This document shows, one piece after another, positions 24,801 through 33,136 of a stretch of DNA of 64,000 bases (the stretch's first letter is position 1; each line of letters opens with the position of its first letter). The position numbers were made by a program, and so were the translations under genes. The notes below the pieces were generated by a model. The model saw only the letters and a program-made list of their open reading frames with translations. It searched no databases and had not been told where the DNA came from. Source of the DNA: Burkholderia sp. SRS-W-2-2016 (GTDB lineage Bacteria > Pseudomonadota > Gammaproteobacteria > Burkholderiales > Burkholderiaceae); assembly GCF_001931485.1 (NCBI RefSeq), contig NZ_MSDV01000019.1, positions 124,001 through 188,000 on the forward strand, read 5' to 3'.

Positions 24801-25592
24801 TCAGCTCCCACCGCCATCCATGATGCTGACGCCGCCGTCGACGAAGATCGTATTGCCGGTCATCCGCCGCGCGTACGGGGTTGCGAGAAACGCGCAGGTG
24901 TAGCCGACGTCCATGATGTCGACCAGTTCGCCGATCGGCGCGCGCGCGGCCGCTTCGCTGAGCAGCAGATCGAAGTCCTTCAGCCCCGACGCCGCGCGCG
25001 TCTTCAGCGGTCCCGGCGAAATCGGATGCACGCGGATGCGCTGCGGCCCCAACTCGTGCGCGAGATAGCGGCACGATGCTTCGAGCGCGGCCTTGACCGG
25101 ACCCATCAGATCGTAGTTCGGCACGACCCGGCTCGCGCCGAGGTAGCTCATCGCGAACAGCGAACCGCCGTCGTCCATCAACGGCGCCGCGAGCCGCGCC
25201 ATGCGGATGAACGAGTGGCACGAAATGTCCATCGCCTGCGCGAAGCCCGCCGCCGAACTGTTCAGCAAACCGCCTTGCAGATCCTCTTTCGGTGCGTACG
25301 CGATCGAATGGACCGCGACGTCGAGCCGGCCCCAGCGCTCGCGGATCGTGTCGAATACCGCTTCGAGTTCGCCGGGTTTGGAAACGTCGAGCGGCATTAG
25401 CAGCGATGCGCCGAGTTCTTCCGCGAGCGGCTCGACATAGGTTTTCGCCTTGTCGTTCAGATAGGTGATTGCGAGTTCGGCGCCCAGTTCGCGGAATGCG
25501 CGCGCGCAACCGTAGGCGATCGAATGTTCGTTAGCGATGCCGATGATCAGCACCTTGCGTTGCGCAAACGGCTGCGCGGACAGCTGGTCCAT
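24801..25592 (-). CDS. fabI: Enoyl-[acyl-carrier-protein] reductase FabI
   Basis: A 263-residue SDR. FabI-type nucleotide site GIANEHSIAYGCARAF near the N-terminus, SIAYAPKEDLQGG mid-way, and the active-site block SYLGASRVVPNYDLMGPVKA with the Y-x6-K pair characteristic of FabI, then ISPGPLKTRAASG. It would catalyse the last step of fatty-acid elongation with NAD(P)H. The start at 25592 is supported by ggagag upstream; the extension to 25685 is not conserved-looking. The rather different C-terminus (STMDGGGS-type Gly-rich end) and isolated setting suggest a second, accessory FabI rather than the housekeeping copy. Confidence 0.85.
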   Translation of the reverse strand: MDQLSAQPFAQRKVLIIGIANEHSIAYGCARAFRELGAELAITYLNDKAKTYVEPLAEELGASLLMPLDVSKPGELEAVFDTIRERWGRLDVAVHSIAYAPKEDLQGGLLNSSAAGFAQAMDISCHSFIRMARLAAPLMDDGGSLFAMSYLGASRVVPNYDLMGPVKAALEASCRYLAHELGPQRIRVHPISPGPLKTRAASGLKDFDLLLSEAAARAPIGELVDIMDVGYTCAFLATPYARRMTGNTIFVDGGVSIMDGGGS

Positions 25593-25926
25593 GCGGGTCT
25601 CTCCAGGCGGGTCGTCGGGTCGAACAACGTAGAGCGGCGCGCATCGCGTGACATTAGACGCGCGCGGAAACGGCATCTGCTGCACTGCATCAACCTGCGC
25701 AGTGTAGACGCTCGGCAGGCGGCTGACAAACGGCTATTAGGGGGTGCGAATTCGCGTGCTAAATGCAGGGCGCTGCCTTCACGCAGCGCTGTAAGCGGGC
25801 GGAAAACTCGACAGAACGCCTTGAAAACCGCGGGTTTTGGCGCCGGAATCCCACGCTTGCAGGTATGATAATGATTCTCATTAATGAGCATGAGCCGCAG
25901 CGGTCTCATGCCGTTTTCGCCGAATC
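25593..25926. other. Intergenic region between fabI and iron-regulated genes
   Basis: No supportable gene. Contains a Fur-like box (25867-25885) close to the start of the next gene; otherwise ordinary non-coding sequence. Confidence 0.6.
25867..25885. promoter_or_regulatory. Fur box upstream of DUF3325/DUF3649/PepSY genes
   Basis: GATAATGATTCTCATTAAT matches 15 of 19 positions of the classical Fur consensus (GATAATGATAATCATTATC), 41 bp upstream of the first gene of the iron block. Confidence 0.8.
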
Positions 25927-26205
25927 ATGGGGAATCTTCCAATCGTCGCGCCGGCTATTGCCGGTGCGTTGCTGTTTTATCTCGGCTCACCCGGCCAACG
26001 CTGGTTGCGCGCGCCGTGGCCGGCCCGGTCCACGCGCGTTGCGGCGGCTGTTTGCGTCGCGCTGTCGGCGGTTTGCGCGGTGCGGGCGTTGCAGCCGGCC
26101 ACGTCGCTCGCGGTCGTCGCGACGACGCTGATGGCCAGCCTGACCGCGTGGCCGTTTCTCGGCGCGCTGCTAGAACGACGCCGCGCGCGGAGGGTTGCGC
26201 AATGA
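25927..26205 (+). CDS. Small membrane protein, DUF3325-like, in iron-uptake block
   Basis: A 92-residue, three-helix membrane protein (hydrophobic runs VAPAIAGALLFYLG, AAAVCVALSAVCAV, AVVATTLMASLTAWPF). Placement in front of a DUF3649-like gene and a PepSY membrane protein is the usual arrangement of a DUF3325 protein in iron loci; the family call rests mainly on this context. It overlaps the next gene by 4 bp (ATGA). A Fur box lies just upstream. No clear ribosome site, so the start is tentative. Confidence 0.7.
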   Translation: MGNLPIVAPAIAGALLFYLGSPGQRWLRAPWPARSTRVAAAVCVALSAVCAVRALQPATSLAVVATTLMASLTAWPFLGALLERRRARRVAQ

Positions 26206-26519
26206 TCCGCGCCGCATCGGGCAGCCGGCGCGCGGCCGGTTCGATCGAGCGCGCTCTGCTCGCCAAATTTATCATCGGCGTGGTCGGCGGTTTGGGGCTC
26301 GCGCTGGCGGCGAGCGCGTTGTTCGCGCGCTTCACGCCGGGCGGCCTCGACGTGTCGAGCAAATTTCACGTGACGATGTGGCTGGTGCCGCCGTTATGGA
26401 TTGCGATCGCTGCCGCGTCGTTCATGTTTCGCGGCGCCGCGCGCGCATTCGGCTGGCTCGCCGCGAGCAACGTGGCCGCGTTCGCGCTGGTTCTGCTGTG
26501 TCAGCGCGTGCCTTTCTGA
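26202..26519 (+). CDS. Membrane protein, DUF3649-like
   Basis: A 105-residue protein whose start overlaps the previous stop. A basic N-terminus precedes hydrophobic segments (LLAKFIIGVVGGLGLALAAS, TMWLVPPLWIAIAAASFM, WLAASNVAAFALVLL). This size and layout between DUF3325-like and PepSY genes fits DUF3649. Likely an accessory of ferric-siderophore processing at the inner membrane; precise role unknown. Confidence 0.72.
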   Translation: MIRAASGSRRAAGSIERALLAKFIIGVVGGLGLALAASALFARFTPGGLDVSSKFHVTMWLVPPLWIAIAAASFMFRGAARAFGWLAASNVAAFALVLLCQRVPF

Positions 26520-26625
26520 GCACTGTTCCGACTACCCGTTCTGAGTACTGCTTCGCACTTTCGAGCCCCGGCTTTAGCCGTTAATTCCGCGAGCGGCGCG
26601 CCGCCCGTTTTCCGTTCCGTTCAGC

Positions 26626-28320
26626 ATGCGCAGCGACATTCTTCGCGTTTATAAAACCGTTCACACATGGACCGGCATCGTCGCCGGTCTGCTGCTTTTT
26701 ATCGCGTTCTACGCGGGCGCAGTCACGATGTTCAAGGATTCGCTCAGCGAGTGGAGCACGCCGCCCGCGCTGGCCGCGTCGCCAACGGTGCCGCTCGAGC
26801 GCGCCGACGCGTTGATCGAACGCACGCTCGCCGCGCATCCGGCCGCGCGCAAGCTGTTCACGCTGACGCTGGCCGACGACGACCATGTGCGGCTGTCGTG
26901 GCAGTCCGCGCCGGGGCAGCGCTGGGACGCGTGGCTCGACGACGCGGGCCAGTTACGCACCGCGCAGAGCCGGCCTTCGGACGCCGCGCGCTTTATCGAC
27001 GTGCTGCATATGACAGGCGGCGTGCCGGGCGGCTACACGTTCGGCGTGGGCGTGATGGGGGTGGTCTCGCTGCTGTACGGACTCGCGCTGGTGTCGGGTG
27101 TGATCGTGCTGCTGCCGACGCTCGTCAAGGATCTGTTCGCACTGCGTATCGGTAAGAACCTGAAGCGGATGTGGCTCGACGCGCACAACGCGGTCGGCAT
27201 TCTGAGTTTGCCGTTTCATCTGGTGATGGCTTTATCCGTGGTCGCGTTCGGTCTCGGCGATTACATTTTCAACGCGCAGGACCGGCTGATCTACGACGGC
27301 ACGTTGCAGGCGATGATCGTCGCGCAAAACCCGTACTTCGCAAAGGCGCCGGTCACGAAGCAGGCGGCCGGCGAACCCGCGCCGACGATGCTGCCGCCCG
27401 CGCAACTGCTGGCGAAAGTGCGCGAGCGCGCGCCGCGTTTCGAGCCGACCGCATTGCGCTACCGGCGCGCGGGCCAGCCGGGCGCGACCGTGTTCGTCGC
27501 CGGCGACGATGCGCGTTTCCTCGCGCGCGACGGCGGTTTTGCCTTGATGGACCCATTCAGCGGCAAGTTTCTGAACGCGCAATTCCTGCCGGGCGACGGC
27601 AACGGCAACAACTGGTCCGCGTCGACCAGCGCGTTTTACGCGCTGCATTTCGGCAGCTACGGCGGCGCGCCGGTGCGCTGGGGCTATTTCCTGCTCGGGC
27701 TCGCCGGTGCGTTCCTGTTCTATTCGGGCAACCTGCTGTGGATCGAAAGCCGCCGCAAGGCGCTGCGGCGCGACGGCGTCCCGGTTACGCAGCGGCGCTC
27801 CACGTTCGTGATGGCATCGCTGACGGTCGGGGTCGCGCTCGGCAGTATCTGCGGCATTTCGTTGACGCTGCTCGCGGGCAAAGTGCTGGCCGGGCGCGTC
27901 GACAATCTGCACGACTGGCATAGCTGGGTGTATTACACGGTGTTCGTCGGCGCAATCGCGTGGGCGATGCTGCGCGGCGCCGCGCGCGGGTCGGTGGAAC
28001 TGCTCGCGCTGGCGACGTGGTCGACCGCGGCGATTCCGCTGGCGAGCGTGATCGGCGCATTGGTGCCGGCGAGCGGCCTGTGGTTTTCCGCCGATGCGGG
28101 GCCGCTCGGCGTCGATCTCGGCGCGGCGCTCGGCGCGCTGTGTTTCGCGTGGATGTGGCGCAAGACGCGGCAGCGGGTGGCGGCGGGGCGCAGCGATAGC
28201 GTGTGGTCGCTGCGGGCCGCGCAAGGCGGCGCTCAGGCGGAACCCGCGGCGGCGGACGTTGCCAGTGAGCCAGCGACAGAAGCCGAAGAGGCGGTAACCG
28301 ATACGCAGCAGGGCCGCTGA
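26626..28320 (+). CDS. PepSY-associated transmembrane protein (iron-regulated)
   Basis: A 564-residue inner-membrane protein of the PepSY_TM family. The N-terminus (ILRVYKTVHTWTGIVAGLLL FIAFYAG split over the first helix) has the conserved His; later come HMTGGVPGGYTFGVGVMG, WLDAHNAVGILSLPFHL, SAFYALHFGSYGGAPVRWG and a last group of helices, with a soluble PepSY-like domain between residues about 240 and 340. Such proteins are thought to reduce ferric-siderophores or help take them apart in the periplasm. It follows the DUF3649 gene by 106 bp and faces the TonB receptor gene convergently. Confidence 0.85.
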   Translation: MRSDILRVYKTVHTWTGIVAGLLLFIAFYAGAVTMFKDSLSEWSTPPALAASPTVPLERADALIERTLAAHPAARKLFTLTLADDDHVRLSWQSAPGQRWDAWLDDAGQLRTAQSRPSDAARFIDVLHMTGGVPGGYTFGVGVMGVVSLLYGLALVSGVIVLLPTLVKDLFALRIGKNLKRMWLDAHNAVGILSLPFHLVMALSVVAFGLGDYIFNAQDRLIYDGTLQAMIVAQNPYFAKAPVTKQAAGEPAPTMLPPAQLLAKVRERAPRFEPTALRYRRAGQPGATVFVAGDDARFLARDGGFALMDPFSGKFLNAQFLPGDGNGNNWSASTSAFYALHFGSYGGAPVRWGYFLLGLAGAFLFYSGNLLWIESRRKALRRDGVPVTQRRSTFVMASLTVGVALGSICGISLTLLAGKVLAGRVDNLHDWHSWVYYTVFVGAIAWAMLRGAARGSVELLALATWSTAAIPLASVIGALVPASGLWFSADAGPLGVDLGAALGALCFAWMWRKTRQRVAAGRSDSVWSLRAAQGGAQAEPAAADVASEPATEAEEAVTDTQQGR

Positions 28321-28660
28321 AGTTCGAATCGGCACGCAGTCCTGAAGAATGCCGCGCCAACGCGGCGCGCCGTCCGGCTGTGCGCGCGAAGACAAAAGCA
28401 GCGGCAGCGCCAACAAGCCACCGCCACCGCGGAAGACAGAAGCGCCGCCGGGCCACGCCAGCCCCGCGGCGCCTTTTATTGCCAGTCAGTAACAGTGAAG
28501 GCCGCGCGTTCTGCCAGTTCCGCTGGCCGATGCCTTGTCCGCTGACTCGAAACACGGGCCTGCCAACGCGCAAGCCCGGTTTGCCAACGTGCAAACACCT
28601 GCAAGTTGTTCAGCGCGAACGCAACGACATATGGGTTTCTCTACCACCCAGCCGCCGCCG
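28321..28660. other. Intergenic region between PepSY and TonB-receptor genes
   Basis: No supportable gene. It holds two copies of a 13-bp unit, TGCCAACGCGCAA (28561-28573) and TGCCAACGTGCAA (28582-28594), 12 of 13 identical and 21 bp apart, each inside a weak hairpin, then the receptor terminator. Confidence 0.6.
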
Positions 28661-28688
28661 AAAAAAAGGCCGCCTTCAAGGCGGCCTT
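28661..28688 (-). terminator. Rho-independent terminator of the TonB-receptor gene
   Basis: On the minus strand, AAGGCCGCCTT and AAGGCGGCCTT pair around a single base and are followed by seven T. It lies 37 bp beyond the receptor stop. Confidence 0.85.
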
Positions 28689-28724
28689 CGCATCGAGCTA
28701 CGACAAACCAGCGCTAACCGCGCG

Positions 28725-30923
28725 TCAGAAATCCGTCGTCATCGACATCAGGAACGTGCGCGGCTTGCCTTGCGTCAGGTAACCGCCGGACGTCGACGCC
28801 CAGTACGACTTGTTCGCGACGTTCAGCACGCTCGCGCGGAACGTGGTCGGCTTGCCGAACAGCACGGTCGCGTAGCGTGCGCCGAGGTCGACCGTGTCCC
28901 ACGTCGGGATCGACAGCGTGTTGGTCGTGTTCAGATACTGCGGACCCGTGTGCGTCCAGCGCGCGGTTACCGTCAGGCCGGTGAGCATCGGCACGTCGTA
29001 TTCGGCGCCGACGTTGAAAATGAAGCTCGGCACGCCGATCGGACGCTTGCCTTCGGTGCTCGCGTCGCTGGTGTCCATCTGCGTCGCGTTGATGTAGGTC
29101 GCGCCCGCGATCAGGCGAACGCCCTTGTACGGCTCGCCGAACACCGATGCCTCGATCCCGCGATGCCGCTCGGTGCCGTCGGAGACGAACACGTTCGCAC
29201 TATTCGTGAAGGTTTGCGGCTTGTCGATCTGGAACGCGGCCAGCGACGCGCCGTATTTGCCGTTGTCGTATTTCGCGCCGACTTCATACTGCTTCGAGCG
29301 CTGCGGCGGCAACGCCTCGCCGAAGTTGGCCGCGTACGACGGCGCGATCTGCCCGGCGCCGAGCGCTTCGGTGCGGTTCGCGAACACCGAGATGTTCTGC
29401 GTCGGCCGCAGCACGAGGCCGAACAGCGGCGAGGTGACCGACTCGTTGTAGTTCGCCGTCTGCGTGCCGGTGTAGCTGTAGTTGTTCGACAGAATCGACT
29501 GGTGACGCGCGCCGACCGTAAACAGCACGCGATCGTGCAGGAACCCTAACGTATCGGACACGGCGACGCTGCGCATCAGCGTGAGCGACGTGGTCTGCGG
29601 ATCGGCCATGTTGCCGCCCGCGTACAGCGTCGGGGGCACCGCGACTTGCGGGGTGTTGTAGAGGCTGGTGTCGAACGAGCCGCTCATCGTGTAGGCCGAC
29701 TGCGCATCGACGCGCACGATCGACGCGCCGGCGGTCACGAAGTGCGACACCGGACCGGTGTTGAAGCGGCCGCGCACGCCGGCCGTGGCCGAGCTCGCGT
29801 CTTCCTGGTGCGGCACGGTCAGGCGCGATGCGGTGGTGCCGGCGTTGCCGTAATACGGCGACGCATAGTCGCCGAACTCGTTGGTGTGGCGCACGCCGCC
29901 CGCGATATACGCGGTCCAGTTCGGTGCGAAGTCGTACTCCGCGCGCAGGATGCCGACGGTGTCCTCGAGCGAGGTATTGGTCCAATCCTGCGCGTAGTTG
30001 TGGGTGGCCGACGGCGGGGTCGGCATCGTGTCGGCGGTCACGAAGACGGTCGGGCGGCCGCCGTTCACGCGCTGGCGCTGGTACAGGAAATCACCGTACA
30101 GACGCAGTTTTTCGCCGCGCCAGTCGAGTGCGACCGCGGTCGTGTTGTCGCGGCGGTGCTCGTCGTTGACCGAGGTTTCGCCGTCGCGATTGGCCTGGTT
30201 CACGCGGATGCCGAACTGGCCTTCGCTGCCGAAGCGGCGGCCCACGTCGACGTGCGCGCCGATTTCGCCCGAGCCGCTGGCTTCGAGCGTCACGCTGGTG
30301 AGCGGCTTGTCGTCCGCGCGCTTCAACTGCACGTTGATGCCGCCGCCGATTGCGGAGCTGGCCGGCGACGCGCCGCCCAGGAACGCATTCGCGCCCTTGA
30401 GCACGTCGACGCGCTCGAGCGCCTCGGTGTTCACCATCTGACGCGGCGTGATGCCGTACAGGCCGTTCAGCGAAATGTCGTCGCCGTACAGCTGGAAGCC
30501 GCGGATCACGAACACCTGCGCGAAGTTGCCGTAGCCGTACGCGGTGCGCACGGACGGATCGTTCGCGAGCACGTCGGCGAGCGTGCGGGCCTGCTGGTCC
30601 TGGATCAGCTTGGCCGTGTAGGTGGTCATGCTGAACGGCATGTCGATGTTCTTCTGCTGGCCGAACACGCCGAAATCGCCGCCGCGCGCGACCTGACCGC
30701 CGCCGAAGGTCGGCTGCAGATCGCCGGGCAGTTCGGCCACCGAGCTGGCCTGCACCTTGACGGTCGGCAGCGTGTTGTCGGCGCCCGGCGCCGGGTCGGC
30801 CGCCTGGGCGAACGCGCCGGCCGGCGCGCTAAAGGCGATGGCGATGGCGGCGAGGATGGTGGCGCGATGCAGCGTGGCTTTGGCCGGAGCGGCCTGCGGG
30901 TGAGACGGGCGGGAAACGGACAT
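28725..30923 (-). CDS. TonB-dependent siderophore receptor
   Basis: A 732-residue outer-membrane receptor. Start at 30923 (MSVSRPS) gives a signal peptide ending AFA-QAA; the extension to 31013 is improbable. The TonB-box/plug region has TLPTVKVQAS, FSMTTYTAKLIQDQQARTLA, VLANDPSVRTAYGYG, FVIRGFQL and ERVDVLKGANAFLGGASPAS. The barrel follows with the usual aromatic strand ends and a terminal Phe (MTTDF), as needed for outer-membrane insertion. It matches ferrichrome/ferrioxamine-type siderophore receptors; the exact siderophore is unknown. A Fur-like palindrome and TATAAT lie upstream, and the iron block converges from the other side. Confidence 0.92.
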   Translation of the reverse strand: MSVSRPSHPQAAPAKATLHRATILAAIAIAFSAPAGAFAQAADPAPGADNTLPTVKVQASSVAELPGDLQPTFGGGQVARGGDFGVFGQQKNIDMPFSMTTYTAKLIQDQQARTLADVLANDPSVRTAYGYGNFAQVFVIRGFQLYGDDISLNGLYGITPRQMVNTEALERVDVLKGANAFLGGASPASSAIGGGINVQLKRADDKPLTSVTLEASGSGEIGAHVDVGRRFGSEGQFGIRVNQANRDGETSVNDEHRRDNTTAVALDWRGEKLRLYGDFLYQRQRVNGGRPTVFVTADTMPTPPSATHNYAQDWTNTSLEDTVGILRAEYDFAPNWTAYIAGGVRHTNEFGDYASPYYGNAGTTASRLTVPHQEDASSATAGVRGRFNTGPVSHFVTAGASIVRVDAQSAYTMSGSFDTSLYNTPQVAVPPTLYAGGNMADPQTTSLTLMRSVAVSDTLGFLHDRVLFTVGARHQSILSNNYSYTGTQTANYNESVTSPLFGLVLRPTQNISVFANRTEALGAGQIAPSYAANFGEALPPQRSKQYEVGAKYDNGKYGASLAAFQIDKPQTFTNSANVFVSDGTERHRGIEASVFGEPYKGVRLIAGATYINATQMDTSDASTEGKRPIGVPSFIFNVGAEYDVPMLTGLTVTARWTHTGPQYLNTTNTLSIPTWDTVDLGARYATVLFGKPTTFRASVLNVANKSYWASTSGGYLTQGKPRTFLMSMTTDF

Positions 30924-31061
30924 GAATAAAAAGTTGGCGTGTCGTCGGTTGTTTTTTGCCCGGGACCATGGCTGCCATCCGGGCGGTATTGTTCTCGGCT
31001 GCGCGCGCGACAACTACGCTTAAATGTAAGTTGACAGCACGCGAACGAAAGATTGGGCGGG

Positions 31062-31091
31062 ATTATAGTGCAAATGGGAATCATTCCTATT
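31062..31091 (-). promoter_or_regulatory. TonB-receptor promoter with Fur-like palindrome
   Basis: On the minus strand a TATAAT -10 (31062-31067) sits just downstream of the near-perfect palindrome 31073-31091, AATRGGAATNATTCCYATT in form, which resembles Burkholderia Fur boxes. Repressor binding would overlap the -35/spacer. Confidence 0.68.
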
Positions 31092-31175
31092 GCATAAATG
31101 CAACGATAAACAAAACAGATGGACAAATAAGAAATTTAGATGGGGTCTGATGTGACGGGACGGGAGATTTTTCGT

Positions 31176-31670
31176 ATGACGATACGCGGAACGATGCTTG
31201 CTAGAACGCCTGTTAATTTTTATCGCAGGTTCACACGCATGCCCCGAATCCAGTCTACCTGTCAGCGATGGAGCGCCCGCGCGGTGCAGTTATTGCACGA
31301 ATTACCGCGCGTGCTGGTCGTCGACGACAACGAAAACGCGGCCGAAGCGCTCGCGACCTATCTTTCCTACGAGGGTGTCGACGCGCGCAGCGCGAACGGT
31401 TGTGCGGCCGCGTTGCGCTGCGTGCGCAACTGGGTGCCCGACGTGGTGGTGCTCGACATCATGATGCCGGAGCGCGACGGCTACGAAACCGCGAGCGCGC
31501 TGCGCCGCTATCTGCCCACGCATAGCCTGGGCATCGTCGCGTTCACGTCGCTCGACGAGGATCACGTGAAGGAAACCGGCCGCGAGCGTCACAATTTCGA
31601 CGGCTACTGCCAGAAGGGCACCGCGCCGAGCGCGCTGCTCGCGATGATCCGGGAATTCTGGCGGGAGTAA
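31176..31670 (+). CDS. Stand-alone receiver-domain response regulator
   Basis: A CheY-like protein, 164 residues from the start at 31176, which has cgggag upstream; 31194 and 31239 are alternative starts. The receiver domain spans residues about 45-160: acidic pair in VLVVDDNENA, phospho-acceptor Asp in VVVLDIMMPERDG, the conserved Ser/Thr in VAFTSLDE, and Lys in CQKGT. There is no output domain and no neighbouring kinase. The basic 35-residue N-terminal extension is unusual. Probably acts by protein contact in a phosphorelay encoded elsewhere. Confidence 0.78.
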   Translation: MTIRGTMLARTPVNFYRRFTRMPRIQSTCQRWSARAVQLLHELPRVLVVDDNENAAEALATYLSYEGVDARSANGCAAALRCVRNWVPDVVVLDIMMPERDGYETASALRRYLPTHSLGIVAFTSLDEDHVKETGRERHNFDGYCQKGTAPSALLAMIREFWRE

Positions 31671-31692
31671 GAGGGCGAATCAGGGCGGGCGC

Positions 31693-31730
31693 AAAAAAAC
31701 GGCGGCGGGGAGCCGAACTCCCCGCCGCCG
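31693..31730 (-). terminator. Rho-independent terminator of the DUF4410-like lipoprotein gene
   Basis: Perfect 13-bp stem CGGCGGCGGGGAG / CTCCCCGCCGCCG with a 5-base loop; on the minus strand it is followed by seven T. It lies 31 bp past the stop codon. Confidence 0.9.
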
Positions 31731-31760
31731 TCGCGCGTCGCCGATTTTGGCGTGTCGCGT

Positions 31761-32564
31761 TCAGCTCTTCTGTGCAGCCGCGACGAAGCCGGCTTGCGCG
31801 CCGAACTGCGCGATCTGTTTCGCGACCGCATCGCCAAGGCGCTTCGCATCGGCCGACACGCCCGCGCGCTTCGTTTCCGTCACGCCATGCAAACCGGCGC
31901 CCGCGGCCGCCGCCGTCGCGATGCCGCCGGCCGCCGCGCCGACCCCGGCGGTTTCGACCACGCCGGGCATCTTGCCGCTGTCGGCGTTGGCGGTGAAGCT
32001 TTCCACCACGCGCGGCGCGCCGCCCGCCGGCTGATAGACGATCTGCACGGAACTGCTGACTTCGCTCTTGCCGGCGCCCAGGCCGATCAGCGTGCGGCGG
32101 CGGCGATTGCCGGCGTCGATCGAGTCGAAACTGCCTTGCACGATGAGCGCGTTCTGATCGGCGGGCAGCGGCGCGTCGAGGCGCACCGCGTTCAGACCGA
32201 GCGACTGCAAGCGATGGACGATTTCATCGGCGACCTGCTCGCGAACCTGCGCCGCGTCGTCGGCCTGCTGCTGCGCGGCCGACGATCCCGACAACTGCGT
32301 CTTCAGTTTGTGCAGCACGCCGCTGTTGTCGAGCTGGACCTGCTGCGGATCGGCATCGAACGCGGCCACGTAGATCACTTGCGGATGCAGCGTCGGCTGC
32401 GCGCCGGTTGTGGTTGCTGCCGCGGTGGCGGCCGGCGCGGCGGCCGGGCTGACATTGCTGATGGCCGCGCTCGCGCAACCGCTGAACAATGCGCTGCCGC
32501 AGACGAGGGCGATGCAGCTGAAACGGATGGCGTTCTTTTTGATGCTGTTCACTGAGGTCGACAT
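31761..32564 (-). CDS. DUF4410-like outer-membrane lipoprotein
   Basis: A 267-residue protein starting at 32564 (MSTSVNSIKK). Signal peptide with lipobox LFSGC, so it is a lipoprotein. After an Ala/Thr-rich spacer come YVAAFDADPQQVQLD, an Asp/Gln-rich helix, LGLNAVRLDAPLP and the SFDSIDAGNRRRRTLIGLG block that marks DUF4410. A long Ala/Gly-rich segment follows (VGAAAGGIATAAAAGAGL). Function unknown; probably envelope assembly or stress. Own terminator; sits alone on the minus strand. Confidence 0.78.
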   Translation of the reverse strand: MSTSVNSIKKNAIRFSCIALVCGSALFSGCASAAISNVSPAAAPAATAAATTTGAQPTLHPQVIYVAAFDADPQQVQLDNSGVLHKLKTQLSGSSAAQQQADDAAQVREQVADEIVHRLQSLGLNAVRLDAPLPADQNALIVQGSFDSIDAGNRRRRTLIGLGAGKSEVSSSVQIVYQPAGGAPRVVESFTANADSGKMPGVVETAGVGAAAGGIATAAAAGAGLHGVTETKRAGVSADAKRLGDAVAKQIAQFGAQAGFVAAAQKS

Positions 32565-32897
32565 GATGATCCTGGGTTCCGGTTCGAAGTAAGCGGCCGA
32601 TGATCGGGCAACCGAGGGATCGTCGATCATCGGCGAAGGGATTCGCACGTGGAGCGGTTTCGATCTCATGCGTCGCTTGTTTCGTAACGCACCGGCAGCG
32701 AACGAAGTATCGACGAGCCGGCTCGCGAACTCCATTCAACAATTATTTCGCGCGATGTCACGGTGAAATGGCGCAGCGGCGGCGGGGCGCAAGCGCGCGG
32801 AAAACGCGGGAAGAGAAAGAAGCGGAAGAACAGAAGAAGCGGAAGAAGAACAGAAGCGAAGAAGCGCGGCGGCGCCCCGCGCAAATAGATCGAACGA
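32565..32897. other. Intergenic region upstream of the DUF4410-like gene
   Basis: No gene supported. Its second half is a purine-rich tract described separately. Confidence 0.5.
32812..32868. repeat. Purine-rich imperfect tandem repeat
   Basis: Almost pure A/G tract containing two close copies of AGCGGAAGAA(GAA)CAGAAG. It lies between the DUF4410-like gene and a tiny membrane-protein gene and is not part of a convincing ORF. Confidence 0.6.
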
Positions 32898-32981
32898 TCA
32901 GTTCAAAGCGAGCTTGACGATGCAGACGAGAACGAACACGAGCAGCGCGGCCGCAATGGCGATGTCCAGCGGATAGCGCAT
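32898..32981 (-). CDS. Tiny single-helix membrane protein, 27 aa
   Basis: MRYPLDIAIAAALLVFVLVC is the start; it goes on IVKLALN and stops. One hydrophobic helix fills residues about 7-24 with flanking charges, and a good ribosome site (gtgaagga) lies directly before the ATG on the minus strand. The size and form recall KdpF- or CydX-like accessory subunits, but I recognise no family. Coding is inferred from the ribosome site plus membrane-helix composition; conservation would settle it. Confidence 0.5.
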   Translation of the reverse strand: MRYPLDIAIAAALLVFVLVCIVKLALN

Positions 32982-33136
32982 TCCTTCACCCTGCCCTGAC
33001 GTTACGGTGCTCCTATCCTAATCACCTGACGGAAGATGAAAAGCGGCAGTGAAGCGGCTATGTGGGACAGCCAACGCAGTCCGTGAAAGCCGTATGGGGC
33101 GGGGCCGCGGGAGCGCTTCCAGCAGCCCCGCGCAGC

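Noticed and set aside
24801-25592. Generic SDR or 7-alpha-hydroxysteroid-type reductase instead of FabI
   Set aside because: The Y-x6-K spacing and the SYLGASRVVPNYDLMG block are FabI-specific.
28380-30929. Long plus-strand ORFs opposite the TonB receptor
   Set aside because: No signal peptide or domain; the minus strand encodes a full receptor with terminal Phe.
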